In this document: positions 1-5,182 of the stretch, piece after piece | Numbering within the stretch: position 1 is the first letter of the stretch | Layout: every line of letters starts with the position of its first letter | Assembly (NCBI GenBank): GCA_050942695.1 | Contig: JBMNNU010000240.1 | Span: forward strand, 1-5,185 | Origin: JBMNNU01 sp050942695 | GTDB lineage: Bacteria > Chloroflexota > UBA6077 | DNA: 5,185 bases | Direction of reading: 5' to 3' | Notes under the pieces: model-generated | What the model was told of the DNA's origin: nothing | Seen by the model: the letters and a program-made list of their open reading frames with translations, nothing else | Databases searched by the model: none | Program-made: the position numbers and the translations under genes

Positions 1-73
1 AGACAGATGGACGAGGCAGCAGTTCCAGCGCAGAGGTGGCGTAGTCTTATCTACCCGAACGGAAGAACTAGCA

Positions 74-358
74 ATGCTGATTCTTACTCGAAAAAGCGGA
101 GAGTCAATCACATTAGGCCCTGACATAGAGATCACCGTCATAGAGATCAACGGTGAACATGTGAGGATTGGGATAACCGCACCGCCAAGCGTGACCGTCC
201 TACGGAAGGAATTGTTGATGGAGATCAGGGAGGAGAACCTTAGAGCTTCGTCAGCTCTAAGCCGCGCCGCACTGCGCCTACAACAGCCGGTTACTCTCGC
301 CTCTACAAGCGAGACACGCCCCCGCTCTCGAAAGCTAACCAGCATCCCCTCCAACTAG
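74..358 (+). CDS. csrA: Carbon storage regulator CsrA (translational regulator of flagellin), with C-terminal extension
   Basis: CsrA is a small dimeric RNA-binding protein that blocks ribosome access by binding GGA motifs in mRNA leaders; in many flagellates it represses flagellin translation and is titrated by FliW. The start MLILTRKSGESITLG is the canonical CsrA N-terminus, followed by the strand HVRIGITAP (29-37) and VTVLRKEL, which keeps the RNA-contacting Arg44. The core ends near residue 56. The protein is 94 residues against about 60-75 in most CsrA proteins; the extra tail (about 57-94) is rich in Ser, Thr, Arg and Leu and has no motif I recognise. The frame stays open to the window edge upstream, but the ATG at 74 is fixed by the conserved MLILTR and by GGAAG at 61-65, 8 nt before it. 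Its position directly upstream of flagellin supports a flagellar role. FliW is not visible and may lie upstream of the window. Confidence 0.96.
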   Translation: MLILTRKSGESITLGPDIEITVIEINGEHVRIGITAPPSVTVLRKELLMEIREENLRASSALSRAALRLQQPVTLASTSETRPRSRKLTSIPSN

Positions 359-636
359 CGCCTGACACGTTGATTGCGACATGTGACCTATCTGAACCAG
401 TTTGACCGTGTACTCGTACACGACCATAGGGATCGAAACGGCGTAGGAGCGGGCCTCCTAGCTCGCCCGGTACCTCGTAAATCAATGGTGCTTTACGATG
501 TGCCTGACCGGCAGAGTGTGGCGCTGCGCTCGCTCGCGCCACACGGCCCCTACATGTCGAAACCCCTGTGAACGTATATTCTTCAGCCTCGAAGTTACAC
601 GATGGTTGCACAGTGAAGTCGTGTGGAAATCGCCCC
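359..636. other. Intergenic region with perfect inverted repeats, no convincing gene
   Basis: This stretch between csrA and the flagellin promoter has no convincing coding sequence. It contains three perfect inverted repeats: 407-422 (6-bp stem CGTGTA/TACACG, 4-nt loop), 444-460 (6-bp stem TAGGAG/CTCCTA, 5-nt loop) and 516-544 (9-bp stem GTGTGGCGC/GCGCCACAC, 11-nt loop). None is followed by a T run, so none is a standard intrinsic terminator. They could form a structured csrA 3' UTR or help end csrA transcription by another mechanism. That role is inferred; the repeats themselves are read directly. Confidence 0.5.
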
Positions 637-836
637 TAAAGTTTTGGCTGATTACGCCGAATAACATTACAGACGCAGCACTCGAACATCTGGCCAAGGA
701 TACAGCGGGATCGGAGTTGGTGAAAGCGTCAATAAAAGCCCGCCGGGAAACGGCTTCCGTCCCAGCGGGAAATAGGATCAGGGGAGCCATCGAGGCCACC
801 CGCGAAAGGATGCGCGGGAAGAAAACAGCGCCATAG
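498..836 (+). CDS. Doubtful small ORF overlapping the flagellin promoter and leader
   Basis: This reading frame of 112 codons has an ATG at 498 with no ribosome binding site, and its first part crosses the inverted repeat at 516-544. The part from about 666 to 836 reads like a helical, Ala/Glu/Arg-rich soluble peptide ending in RERMRGKKTAP. However, the frame runs straight through the sigma-28 promoter at 637-663 and the GGA-rich leader, which better explain the sequence. I do not recognise the protein. Third-position GC in the right part is about 60%, close to background and not decisive. It could be a chance ORF, a gene remnant or a short leader peptide starting within the transcript, for example at GTG 720 with GGAG just upstream. 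I think it is most likely not a gene. Confidence 0.2.
   Translation: MCLTGRVWRCARSRHTAPTCRNPCERIFFSLEVTRWLHSEVVWKSPLKFWLITPNNITDAALEHLAKDTAGSELVKASIKARRETASVPAGNRIRGAIEATRERMRGKKTAP
637..663 (+). promoter_or_regulatory. Sigma-28 (FliA) promoter for flagellin
   Basis: TAAAGTTT at 637-644 is an exact match to the sigma-28 -35 element. After exactly 11 nt comes GCCGAATA at 656-663, against the consensus GCCGATAA (6 of 8 positions, with the conserved GCCGA intact). This spacing is the canonical one for the enterobacterial FliA consensus. Transcription would begin near 670, giving flagellin a 5' leader of about 190 nt. A sigma-28 promoter ahead of flagellin is the normal arrangement for a late flagellar gene expressed after hook completion. 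Confidence 0.85.
696..701 (+). promoter_or_regulatory. Candidate CsrA-binding motif AAGGAT in flagellin leader
   Basis: CAAGGATACA around 695-704 matches the core of the CsrA SELEX consensus (ARGGAU). It is the first of several GGA motifs in the predicted transcript and lies about 25 nt downstream of the expected start site. I see no clear hairpin presenting it, so it is weaker than the site at 799-818. Confidence 0.4.
742..754 (+). promoter_or_regulatory. Candidate CsrA-binding hairpin with GGAAA loop
   Basis: A perfect 4-bp GC stem, GCCG (742-745) with CGGC (751-754), encloses the loop GGAAA. GGA in a small hairpin loop is a favoured CsrA-binding configuration. The stem is short, and AAGCC/GGCTT pairing (736-740 with 752-756) could compete with it. 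It is judged together with the stronger site at 799-818. Confidence 0.4.
799..818 (+). promoter_or_regulatory. Strong candidate CsrA-binding hairpin in flagellin 5' leader
   Basis: CCCGCG (799-804) pairs perfectly with CGCGGG (813-818) around the 8-nt loop AAAGGATG. This presents the CsrA core motif ARGGAUG in the loop of a GC-only stem, the geometry described for high-affinity CsrA sites. It lies about 46 nt upstream of the flagellin start codon. A CsrA dimer could bridge it to the GGA motifs overlapping the Shine-Dalgarno at 850-860 and so hold translation off. CsrA is encoded immediately upstream in the same window. The pairing is read directly; the function is inferred. Confidence 0.7.
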
Positions 837-849
837 AGCGCAGATCGAC

Positions 850-860
850 AAGGAGAAGGA
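850..860 (+). promoter_or_regulatory. Flagellin ribosome binding site with overlapping GGA motifs
   Basis: AAGGAGAAGGA contains a strong Shine-Dalgarno, AAGGAG at 850-855, 8 nt before the ATG at 864, and a second GGA at 858-860. Two GGA motifs within the ribosome binding site are typical of CsrA-repressed messages, where bound CsrA excludes the 30S subunit. Confidence 0.8.
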
Positions 861-863
861 AAA

Positions 864-2138
864 ATGGCACAGGGCGATTTCACTCGAATCAACACCAACA
901 TCGGGGCTCTTAATGCCCTCAACTCTCTCAAGGCTGTCCAGACTAAGCTGGGCGTGGCTCAACTCAGGCTGGCTACCGGCAAGCGGATCAACGAAGCGGC
1001 CGACGACCCCTCCGGATTGACGATCGCCACCAAGTTCCAGTATCGCGCCAGCGGCCTAGGTGTGGCCCTCGACAACATCGGCGACGCCAAGAACCTGATG
1101 GCTGTGGCTGAGGGCGGCCTCACCAAGATCAAGGATATCTTGATCAAAATGCGCGACAAGGCGAACGCGGCCGCGTCAGACACGCTGGGCGGAGACGAGC
1201 GCAAGGCGATCCAATCCCAGCTCAATGCCTGGGCGGAAGAAATCAACAACATTGTCGAAACCACCAAGTGGAATAACAACAAGCTGTTGGACGGTCTGCA
1301 GCGCTTCGAAAACAACAAGATCATCTTCCAGGTCGGCGTCGAGAACGACGCCGCCGAGCGGCTGGAACTAGATGGCGCGAGCTTCTCCGCCGTCACCACC
1401 ACCGAGTTGGGCATCGGCGCACTCAATGCGGCGGTAACACCGGTTGAAGGTGCGGACACATCAGTAATCAGTGGCGTCGCTCCCATTGACCTTGACGGTG
1501 CAGATGACGATATAAGCACCACAGGTGACAACGACCCTGAGATGGTGCTCCCTGAGCTGGCTAATGGGACTTATACCATTAGAGTGTCAATCGCTGATGA
1601 TGGAACAGGCAAGGTTCAGCTCCTGGATGCTCAAGGCCTTCCTATGTACATTAATGACAAAATCGACGGTAGCAAAGGCTTTGTAGCTACCGAAGCGGCT
1701 TTCAATTACGATGACAGCGGCGACAATACAATCTACTTTGGCAATGGCATTAAGTGCACGATTGCTGGCGGTTTGGATCTTACCGATGGTAAAGAGGCTA
1801 CCATAACCTTTGATTACGTCCGCGCCGGCACCTACAACGGTGATGTAAATACGGCGGCTGCTGCTCTATCTGCACTGACCAACCTCGATAATGCTATCAC
1901 AGAAGTCTCCGCCAGGCTGCAGGACGTGGGTACCCTGGTGTCTCGGATGAACTTCCGAGAGGAGACGGTCACCATCGCCAAGGTCAACGTCGAAGCTGCA
2001 TTCAACCGAATCATGAACGCAGACATGGCATGGGAGCAGTTGGAGGCCACCAAGTACCAGATCCTTCAGCAGACGGCGACCGCTATGCTGAGCCAGGCAA
2101 ACATGGCGCCGCAGGGAATCCTGCAGTTGTTCCGGTAG
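864..2138 (+). CDS. fliC: Flagellin, filament structural protein
   Basis: Flagellin polymerises into the flagellar filament after export through the flagellar type III apparatus. The N-terminal D0/D1 region (about 1-145) carries FTRINTNIGALNALNSL, LRLATGKRINEAADDPSGL and the helix ending in NIVETTKWNNNKLLDG. The C-terminal D1/D0 region (about 335-424) carries ALTNLDNAITEVSARLQDVG, a helix rich in Asn and Ala, and the terminal SQANMAPQGILQLFR. The protein is 424 residues, mid-size for the family. The central variable domain (about 190-325) is acidic and beta-rich; its coding DNA is clearly more AT-rich (about 46% GC at 1561-1800 against about 62% at 961-1200), suggesting module exchange or relaxed codon bias. 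Cys298 is the only cysteine, which is unusual for an exported flagellin. The start at 864 is fixed by the N-terminus and a strong AAGGAG. Expression probably comes from the sigma-28 promoter at 637-663, with CsrA control through the leader. fliC is used generically; hag or fla naming would also do. Confidence 0.97.
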   Translation: MAQGDFTRINTNIGALNALNSLKAVQTKLGVAQLRLATGKRINEAADDPSGLTIATKFQYRASGLGVALDNIGDAKNLMAVAEGGLTKIKDILIKMRDKANAAASDTLGGDERKAIQSQLNAWAEEINNIVETTKWNNNKLLDGLQRFENNKIIFQVGVENDAAERLELDGASFSAVTTTELGIGALNAAVTPVEGADTSVISGVAPIDLDGADDDISTTGDNDPEMVLPELANGTYTIRVSIADDGTGKVQLLDAQGLPMYINDKIDGSKGFVATEAAFNYDDSGDNTIYFGNGIKCTIAGGLDLTDGKEATITFDYVRAGTYNGDVNTAAAALSALTNLDNAITEVSARLQDVGTLVSRMNFREETVTIAKVNVEAAFNRIMNADMAWEQLEATKYQILQQTATAMLSQANMAPQGILQLFR

Positions 2139-2155
2139 TCCAATCGTTCGCTGGC

Positions 2156-2176
2156 GGCAGGTTTCAGCAACCTGCC
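2156..2176 (+). other. Stem-loop just after the flagellin stop
   Basis: GGCAGGTT (2156-2163) pairs perfectly with AACCTGCC (2169-2176) around the 5-nt loop TCAGC. It begins 17 nt after the flagellin stop codon and is followed by CGTTTAC, a very weak T stretch. It may act with the larger stem-loop at 2185-2217 in 3'-end formation or mRNA protection. Confidence 0.55.
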
Positions 2177-2184
2177 CGTTTACA

Positions 2185-2217
2185 ACTGAGATGGAGGGGC
2201 TTCCCCTCCATCTCAGT
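2185..2217 (+). terminator. 15-bp perfect stem-loop between flagellin and fliS (attenuator or mRNA stabiliser)
   Basis: The arms 2185-2199 and 2203-2217 are perfect complements over 15 bp (ACTGAGATGGAGGGG and its reverse complement) around a 3-nt loop, CTT. There is no T run after it, so it is not a textbook intrinsic terminator. It could terminate partially, or stop exonucleases and stabilise the abundant flagellin message relative to the downstream fliS-fliD-flaG part. The hairpin is certain at sequence level; the terminator label is tentative. Confidence 0.6.
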
Positions 2218-2246
2218 ATCGAATGAGAGCGGAGGTTGCTGCTAGG

Positions 2247-2582
2247 ATGGCAGTTGCATTCAGCCAGGGGATAGCACAGCTTAACAGCTATCGCACCCAA
2301 TCAGTTCTATGCTTGAGCTCGGGAGAATTGGTCCTGAAAGCCTACGATATCGCCTTGACATCCCTTTCCGCACAGGACGGTGACAAGGCTTGCAAAGTGA
2401 TCGCTCATCTTATAGATTCTCTGGACTTCCAGTACGAGGAAGTATCAGCCGGTCTGTTCAGGCTCTACCGATATTGCTTAGAGGAAATTAAAAAAGGGGA
2501 GCTCGAGGTTCCCACCAGGATACTCAGAGAGTTGCGAGATAGCTGGTCTCAGGCGCTGAGGCAGCACCACGAGCCTTCATAG
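2247..2582 (+). CDS. fliS: Flagellar export chaperone FliS
   Basis: FliS binds the C-terminal D0 region of unfolded flagellin in the cytoplasm, prevents premature polymerisation and delivers it to the export gate; in several bacteria it also modulates FliW/CsrA signalling. The segment AQLNSYRTQSVLCLSSGELVLK followed by AYDIALTSL corresponds to the family's Y-x-x-Q, S-P-E-E-L and V-L-x-L-Y-D-G signature, with GEL for EEL and YDIA for YDGA. The remainder is helical, as expected of a four-helix bundle, and ends in a C-terminal helix (SWSQALRQHHEPS). I prefer the ATG at 2247 (111 aa, GGAGG at 2231-2235, 11 nt upstream) over the ATG at 2223, which lies right after the 15-bp hairpin and lacks a ribosome binding site. 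The length is slightly short for FliS (usually 120-135). fliD starts 18 nt after the stop, and the pairing with flagellin and FliD confirms the assignment despite sequence divergence. Confidence 0.9.
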   Translation: MAVAFSQGIAQLNSYRTQSVLCLSSGELVLKAYDIALTSLSAQDGDKACKVIAHLIDSLDFQYEEVSAGLFRLYRYCLEEIKKGELEVPTRILRELRDSWSQALRQHHEPS

Positions 2583-2600
2583 ATCTAGAAGGGGTGCGCG

Positions 2601-4457
2601 ATGATTAACTCCACAAGCTCATTGCTGGGGGGCGGCCAATCCAGTCCAATAGAAAACCTGATTGCTCAGTACATGGCTCTCGAGCAACAGCCGATTAATA
2701 CGTTGAAGACTCAGAGAGACGAGCTCAACATTCGGTCGGCTATGTTCAACGACCTGAAAACGAAGATAAAAGAGCTGAGCGATCTAGCCAAGGAGTTGGC
2801 AGGGATTGGCGACGAAGCCATAACAGCGCCGACGACTGTATTCGACTCCCACACCGTTACGACTTCAGACTCGAATCTGGCCACCGGTACAGCCTCGGCA
2901 TCCGCGGCCAACGGCAGCTATGTCCTGGACAATATCGTGCTGGCAAAGGCTCATCGGGTACAATCCGGCCAGCTCCCAAGCAACTGGACAGCCGCCGAAG
3001 ACGGCATCATAGTCGTCAATGGGACTCGGATCCCCATATCGGCGGGCGATACCTTAAACGACGTAAGGAACGCCATAAACGCTGCATCGTATGCTGCTGG
3101 GCGTGAGGTAATTGCCACAGTCATCAACGTCGACGGGGGCAACTCCCGCCTCATATTAGATGCAAAGAACACCGGCACAGACTACGCCATTAAGTTAGCA
3201 GACCTCTCAGGCTCAACACTTTCGTCCCTAGCCATTGCGACCACCAGTAGCAGCTCAGTGGCCATCAGCGGGATCTCAGTATCTACCGAAGACCCTTTGT
3301 ATCCCGCGTCCAATCTTACAGACGGTGTCACAGGAGATGCCGCTTCATGGCACGGAACAGATGCGGAAACTAGCTGGACCATAACATTAGATCTCGGCGA
3401 GGCTCAAACCGTTAGCCGGATGGTGTGGGGGCGAGACCAGGGCGGCAGTGAAATCTCTGGAACCCCCAAAAAATACGTTCTCGAATACTTGGATAGCGAC
3501 GGGGTGACCTGGAGAACGCTACAATCCGTTAAGGATGGCGCTCCGGGGGCAGGTGAGGCCAAAACCGACACCTTCTATGCCGTCACCACCAGCCAGATTC
3601 GCATAACTATTACCGCCACTAACGACGGTACACCCCCTGCCATCGACGAGATCGCTCTGTATAACGACGTTGGAACGTTCTCGCAACCAGCCCTCCAAGA
3701 GGCGGCTAACGCCTCTTTGACGATAAACGGAGTGGCGGTAAGCGGTAAAAATAGCAATACGCTAACAGATACTGTGAGCGGAATAACAGTGAACCTTAAG
3801 GCAGAGGGAGGCCCGGTAACCCTGGTCGTCGCGCCGGATACCTCTGCCATGAAATCCAAAATCAACAATTTTCTTAATAAGCTCAACTCGCTAGTCGACT
3901 ACCTTCGCTCCAAGTCAGCGATAACCAAAGGGACTGATGGGAATTATACGAGAGGTGCGTTGAGTGGCAATACCCTGTACACCGGACTCCAGGCCGATCT
4001 TTTCGAAGATCTATTGACAAAGGTAACCGGCTTGCCATCTAACGCACCGAGCACGTTATCCCAGCTCGGTATAACCATGGACGCCAATTTGCACTTTTCG
4101 ATTTCAGACTCGTCGACTTTCGAACGCTACCTTGAGACTAACGCAAGCGGGGTAGCATCCCTCTTCGGTGGAGAAAACGGGATAGCAAAAAAGGTATCTG
4201 AGCGGCTGTCACCCTTCGTCGAGGCGCCATCATCGACTGCGAAGTCTTATCTGGATCTTGAAATTGAAAGTATCGGTGCTGAGCAAAAATCGATCGATGA
4301 ACGGATCGCTACACTAAACGAGAGGCTGGCCATGCGCGAGTCGAGTCTGCGGCAGCAGTTCGCGAGACTCCAGGCCGCGATCATCGAGGCAACACAGATG
4401 CAGCAGCGACTCCAGTCCATGTTCGGTTCCGGATCAGGCTGGGGTTTCATGATTTGA
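2601..4457 (+). CDS. fliD: Flagellar filament cap protein FliD (HAP2) with an inserted discoidin-like F5/8 type C domain
   Basis: FliD forms the oligomeric cap at the filament tip and inserts flagellin subunits beneath it; it can also act as an adhesin. The N-terminal FliD domain (about 8-105) includes SPIENLIAQYMALEQQPINT and helix-rich residues after it. A flagellin-IN-like repeat follows at 138-200 (VVNGTRIPISAGDTLNDVRN). Residues about 225-357 look like an F5/8 type C (discoidin) galactose-binding-like domain: ASNLTDG, Trp250, Trp259, TLDLGEAQTV (DLG at 264-266), KKYVLEYLDSDGVTWRTL, SQIRITI, IDEIALYND. The C-terminal FliD domain runs from about 365 (ASLTINGVAVSG) to the end, with a long coiled coil at about 552-612 matching the cap's D0 helix. 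At 618 residues it is longer than usual (about 450-500), largely because of the insert. AAGGGG at 2589-2594 precedes the ATG by 6 nt. Composition within the insert is about 55% GC where counted, giving no sign of recent transfer. Confidence 0.95.
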   Translation: MINSTSSLLGGGQSSPIENLIAQYMALEQQPINTLKTQRDELNIRSAMFNDLKTKIKELSDLAKELAGIGDEAITAPTTVFDSHTVTTSDSNLATGTASASAANGSYVLDNIVLAKAHRVQSGQLPSNWTAAEDGIIVVNGTRIPISAGDTLNDVRNAINAASYAAGREVIATVINVDGGNSRLILDAKNTGTDYAIKLADLSGSTLSSLAIATTSSSSVAISGISVSTEDPLYPASNLTDGVTGDAASWHGTDAETSWTITLDLGEAQTVSRMVWGRDQGGSEISGTPKKYVLEYLDSDGVTWRTLQSVKDGAPGAGEAKTDTFYAVTTSQIRITITATNDGTPPAIDEIALYNDVGTFSQPALQEAANASLTINGVAVSGKNSNTLTDTVSGITVNLKAEGGPVTLVVAPDTSAMKSKINNFLNKLNSLVDYLRSKSAITKGTDGNYTRGALSGNTLYTGLQADLFEDLLTKVTGLPSNAPSTLSQLGITMDANLHFSISDSSTFERYLETNASGVASLFGGENGIAKKVSERLSPFVEAPSSTAKSYLDLEIESIGAEQKSIDERIATLNERLAMRESSLRQQFARLQAAIIEATQMQQRLQSMFGSGSGWGFMI

Positions 4458-4474
4458 GATGAAAGGAGGGAGAG

Positions 4475-4855
4475 ATGGCGCTAGATAGAGGCGATGCTGT
4501 ACAGCCTGTAGCACCGATTGTAAGCGATCGAACGGGTATCGACAACTTTTCGTCGATGCCCTTCGGGACACTCACTCCCCTCGCACGACAGCGTACCCCC
4601 GAACAGGTGCGAGGCAACCAGGAACTCCCTGAGGAGAATCCGCCTCAGCCTGAGATGACGGAAGTGGAGCTTGCTTTGGCCGCTCAGCGCGCCAAGCTCG
4701 TCTTCGAAAAGCACGAGACCACTGGCAAGATAGTTGCGCGCCTCAAAGACCCAGAAACAGGTGAGGTGATCCGTCAGATCCCACCGGAGGAGATGCTGAA
4801 GCTGGCCGAGGCGATAGACAAATATCTGGGGCTTCTCGTCGACCGGCAGAGCTAA
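4475..4855 (+). CDS. flaG: FlaG family flagellar protein
   Basis: FlaG is a small protein found beside fliD and flagellin genes; where studied, loss alters filament length, but its biochemistry is poorly known. The diagnostic C-terminal part is FEKHETTGKIVARLKDPETG followed by EVIRQIPPEEMLKLAEAIDK (about 77-117), matching the family pattern of a beta-hairpin, then TGEVIRQIPPEE, then a helix. The N-terminal part (1-60) is Pro-rich, low in predicted structure and variable, as in other FlaG proteins. At 126 residues it has the typical length. AAGGAGG at 4463-4469, 5 nt before the ATG, is the strongest Shine-Dalgarno of the window. It starts 17 nt after fliD ends and is the last gene before a good intrinsic terminator. 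The order fliS-fliD-flaG reverses the flaG-fliD-fliS order common elsewhere. Confidence 0.95.
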   Translation: MALDRGDAVQPVAPIVSDRTGIDNFSSMPFGTLTPLARQRTPEQVRGNQELPEENPPQPEMTEVELALAAQRAKLVFEKHETTGKIVARLKDPETGEVIRQIPPEEMLKLAEAIDKYLGLLVDRQS

Positions 4856-4885
4856 AGATAACGGCTGGCATCGATTCCATTTTTC

Positions 4886-4915
4886 CGGCTGCCTCATCTA
4901 TGGGGTAGCCGTTTT
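4886..4915 (+). terminator. Rho-independent terminator of the flagellar unit
   Basis: CGGCTGCCTC (4886-4895) pairs with GGGGTAGCCG (4902-4911) in a 10-bp stem that includes two G-U pairs, with a 6-nt loop, followed directly by TTTT (4912-4915). It lies 30 nt after the flaG stop. An alternative longer-range pairing, AACGGCT (4860-4866) with AGCCGTT (4907-4913), uses the same right arm. There is no A run on its left side, so it should act on + strand transcripts only. Confidence 0.85.
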
Positions 4916-4944
4916 GATTCTGCTTGCAGAATCTCATCCAGATT

Positions 4945-5082
4945 TGTAGTGCAGGGCCCTGTGCCATGTCGTCCACACGCGTCCGTAGCCCAGGGCCCTG
5001 TGCCCTGTCGTCCACGTTGACCTGCATTATCCAGGATGGCATATACCAACGAGGGCTGCAGGGCAGAGCGCCCTGCACTACA
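4945..5082. repeat. Cluster of REP-like hairpin repeats (TGTAGTGCAGGGC family), outer copies inverted
   Basis: The outer ends form a perfect 13-bp inverted repeat, TGTAGTGCAGGGC at 4945-4957 and its reverse complement at 5070-5082. Inside, a 25-nt unit at 4952-4976 recurs at 4991-5015 with one mismatch, offset by 39 nt. The units fold into hairpins with the same geometry: CAGGGC/GCCCTG around 5 nt at 4991-5007; the same with one mismatch at 4952-4968; and TGCAGGGC/GCCCTGCA around 5 nt at 5057-5077. This is the look of a dispersed extragenic palindromic repeat family. No gene is seen in 4916-5185. Confidence 0.75.
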
Positions 5083-5161
5083 GGTGCATGAGAAGCTCTT
5101 CCCGGAAACATACGGACACCGCTGAGTACGGCATGGTTCACACGAACAGCCAGATCTGTAG

Positions 5162-5182
5162 CGTCGGACCTTGCGCCCGACG
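5162..5182. repeat. Second REP-like hairpin at the window edge
   Basis: CGTCGG (5162-5167) pairs with CCGACG (5177-5182) around a 9-nt loop. It is preceded by CTGTAG, similar to the TGTAG that opens the repeat at 4945. It may be a member of a related repeat family and could continue past the window. Confidence 0.45.

Noticed and set aside
1..44. Possible C-terminal end of an upstream gene in frame 3, stopping at the TAG at 42-44.
   Set aside because: Only 13 codons (ending SSSSAEVA) are visible. They match no flagellar protein end I know, and the other two forward frames are also open here. A gene such as fliW upstream is plausible but cannot be supported.
124..153. Direct repeat CATAGAGATCA spaced 15 nt apart within csrA.
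   Set aside because: The spacing is five codons and it encodes similar beta-strand residues (IEI). It is explained by coding sequence and looks like coincidence or a minor duplication.
374..571. Forward ORF of 65 codons after csrA.
   Set aside because: It has no ribosome binding site, an unnatural composition and internal palindromes. It overlaps another weak frame and has no recognisable family.
959..1531. Long reverse-strand ORF opposite flagellin, and similar reverse frames opposite fliD.
   Set aside because: These are shadow frames of well-supported coding sequences. Their Ser/Leu/Ala-rich composition is typical of antisense readings.
2223..2246. Upstream ATG at 2223 as the fliS start.
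   Set aside because: It has no ribosome binding site and begins just after the 15-bp hairpin. GGAGG at 2231-2235 fits the ATG at 2247 better.
2248..2262. TGGCAGTTGCATT near the fliS start, resembling a sigma-54 -24/-12 element.
   Set aside because: The spacing between the GG and GC elements is wrong for sigma-54, and the site lies inside the fliS start.
4743..5141. Reverse-strand ORF from the repeat region into flaG.
   Set aside because: It overlaps flaG and consists largely of the palindromic repeats and the complement of the terminator. No ribosome binding site or recognisable domain is visible.
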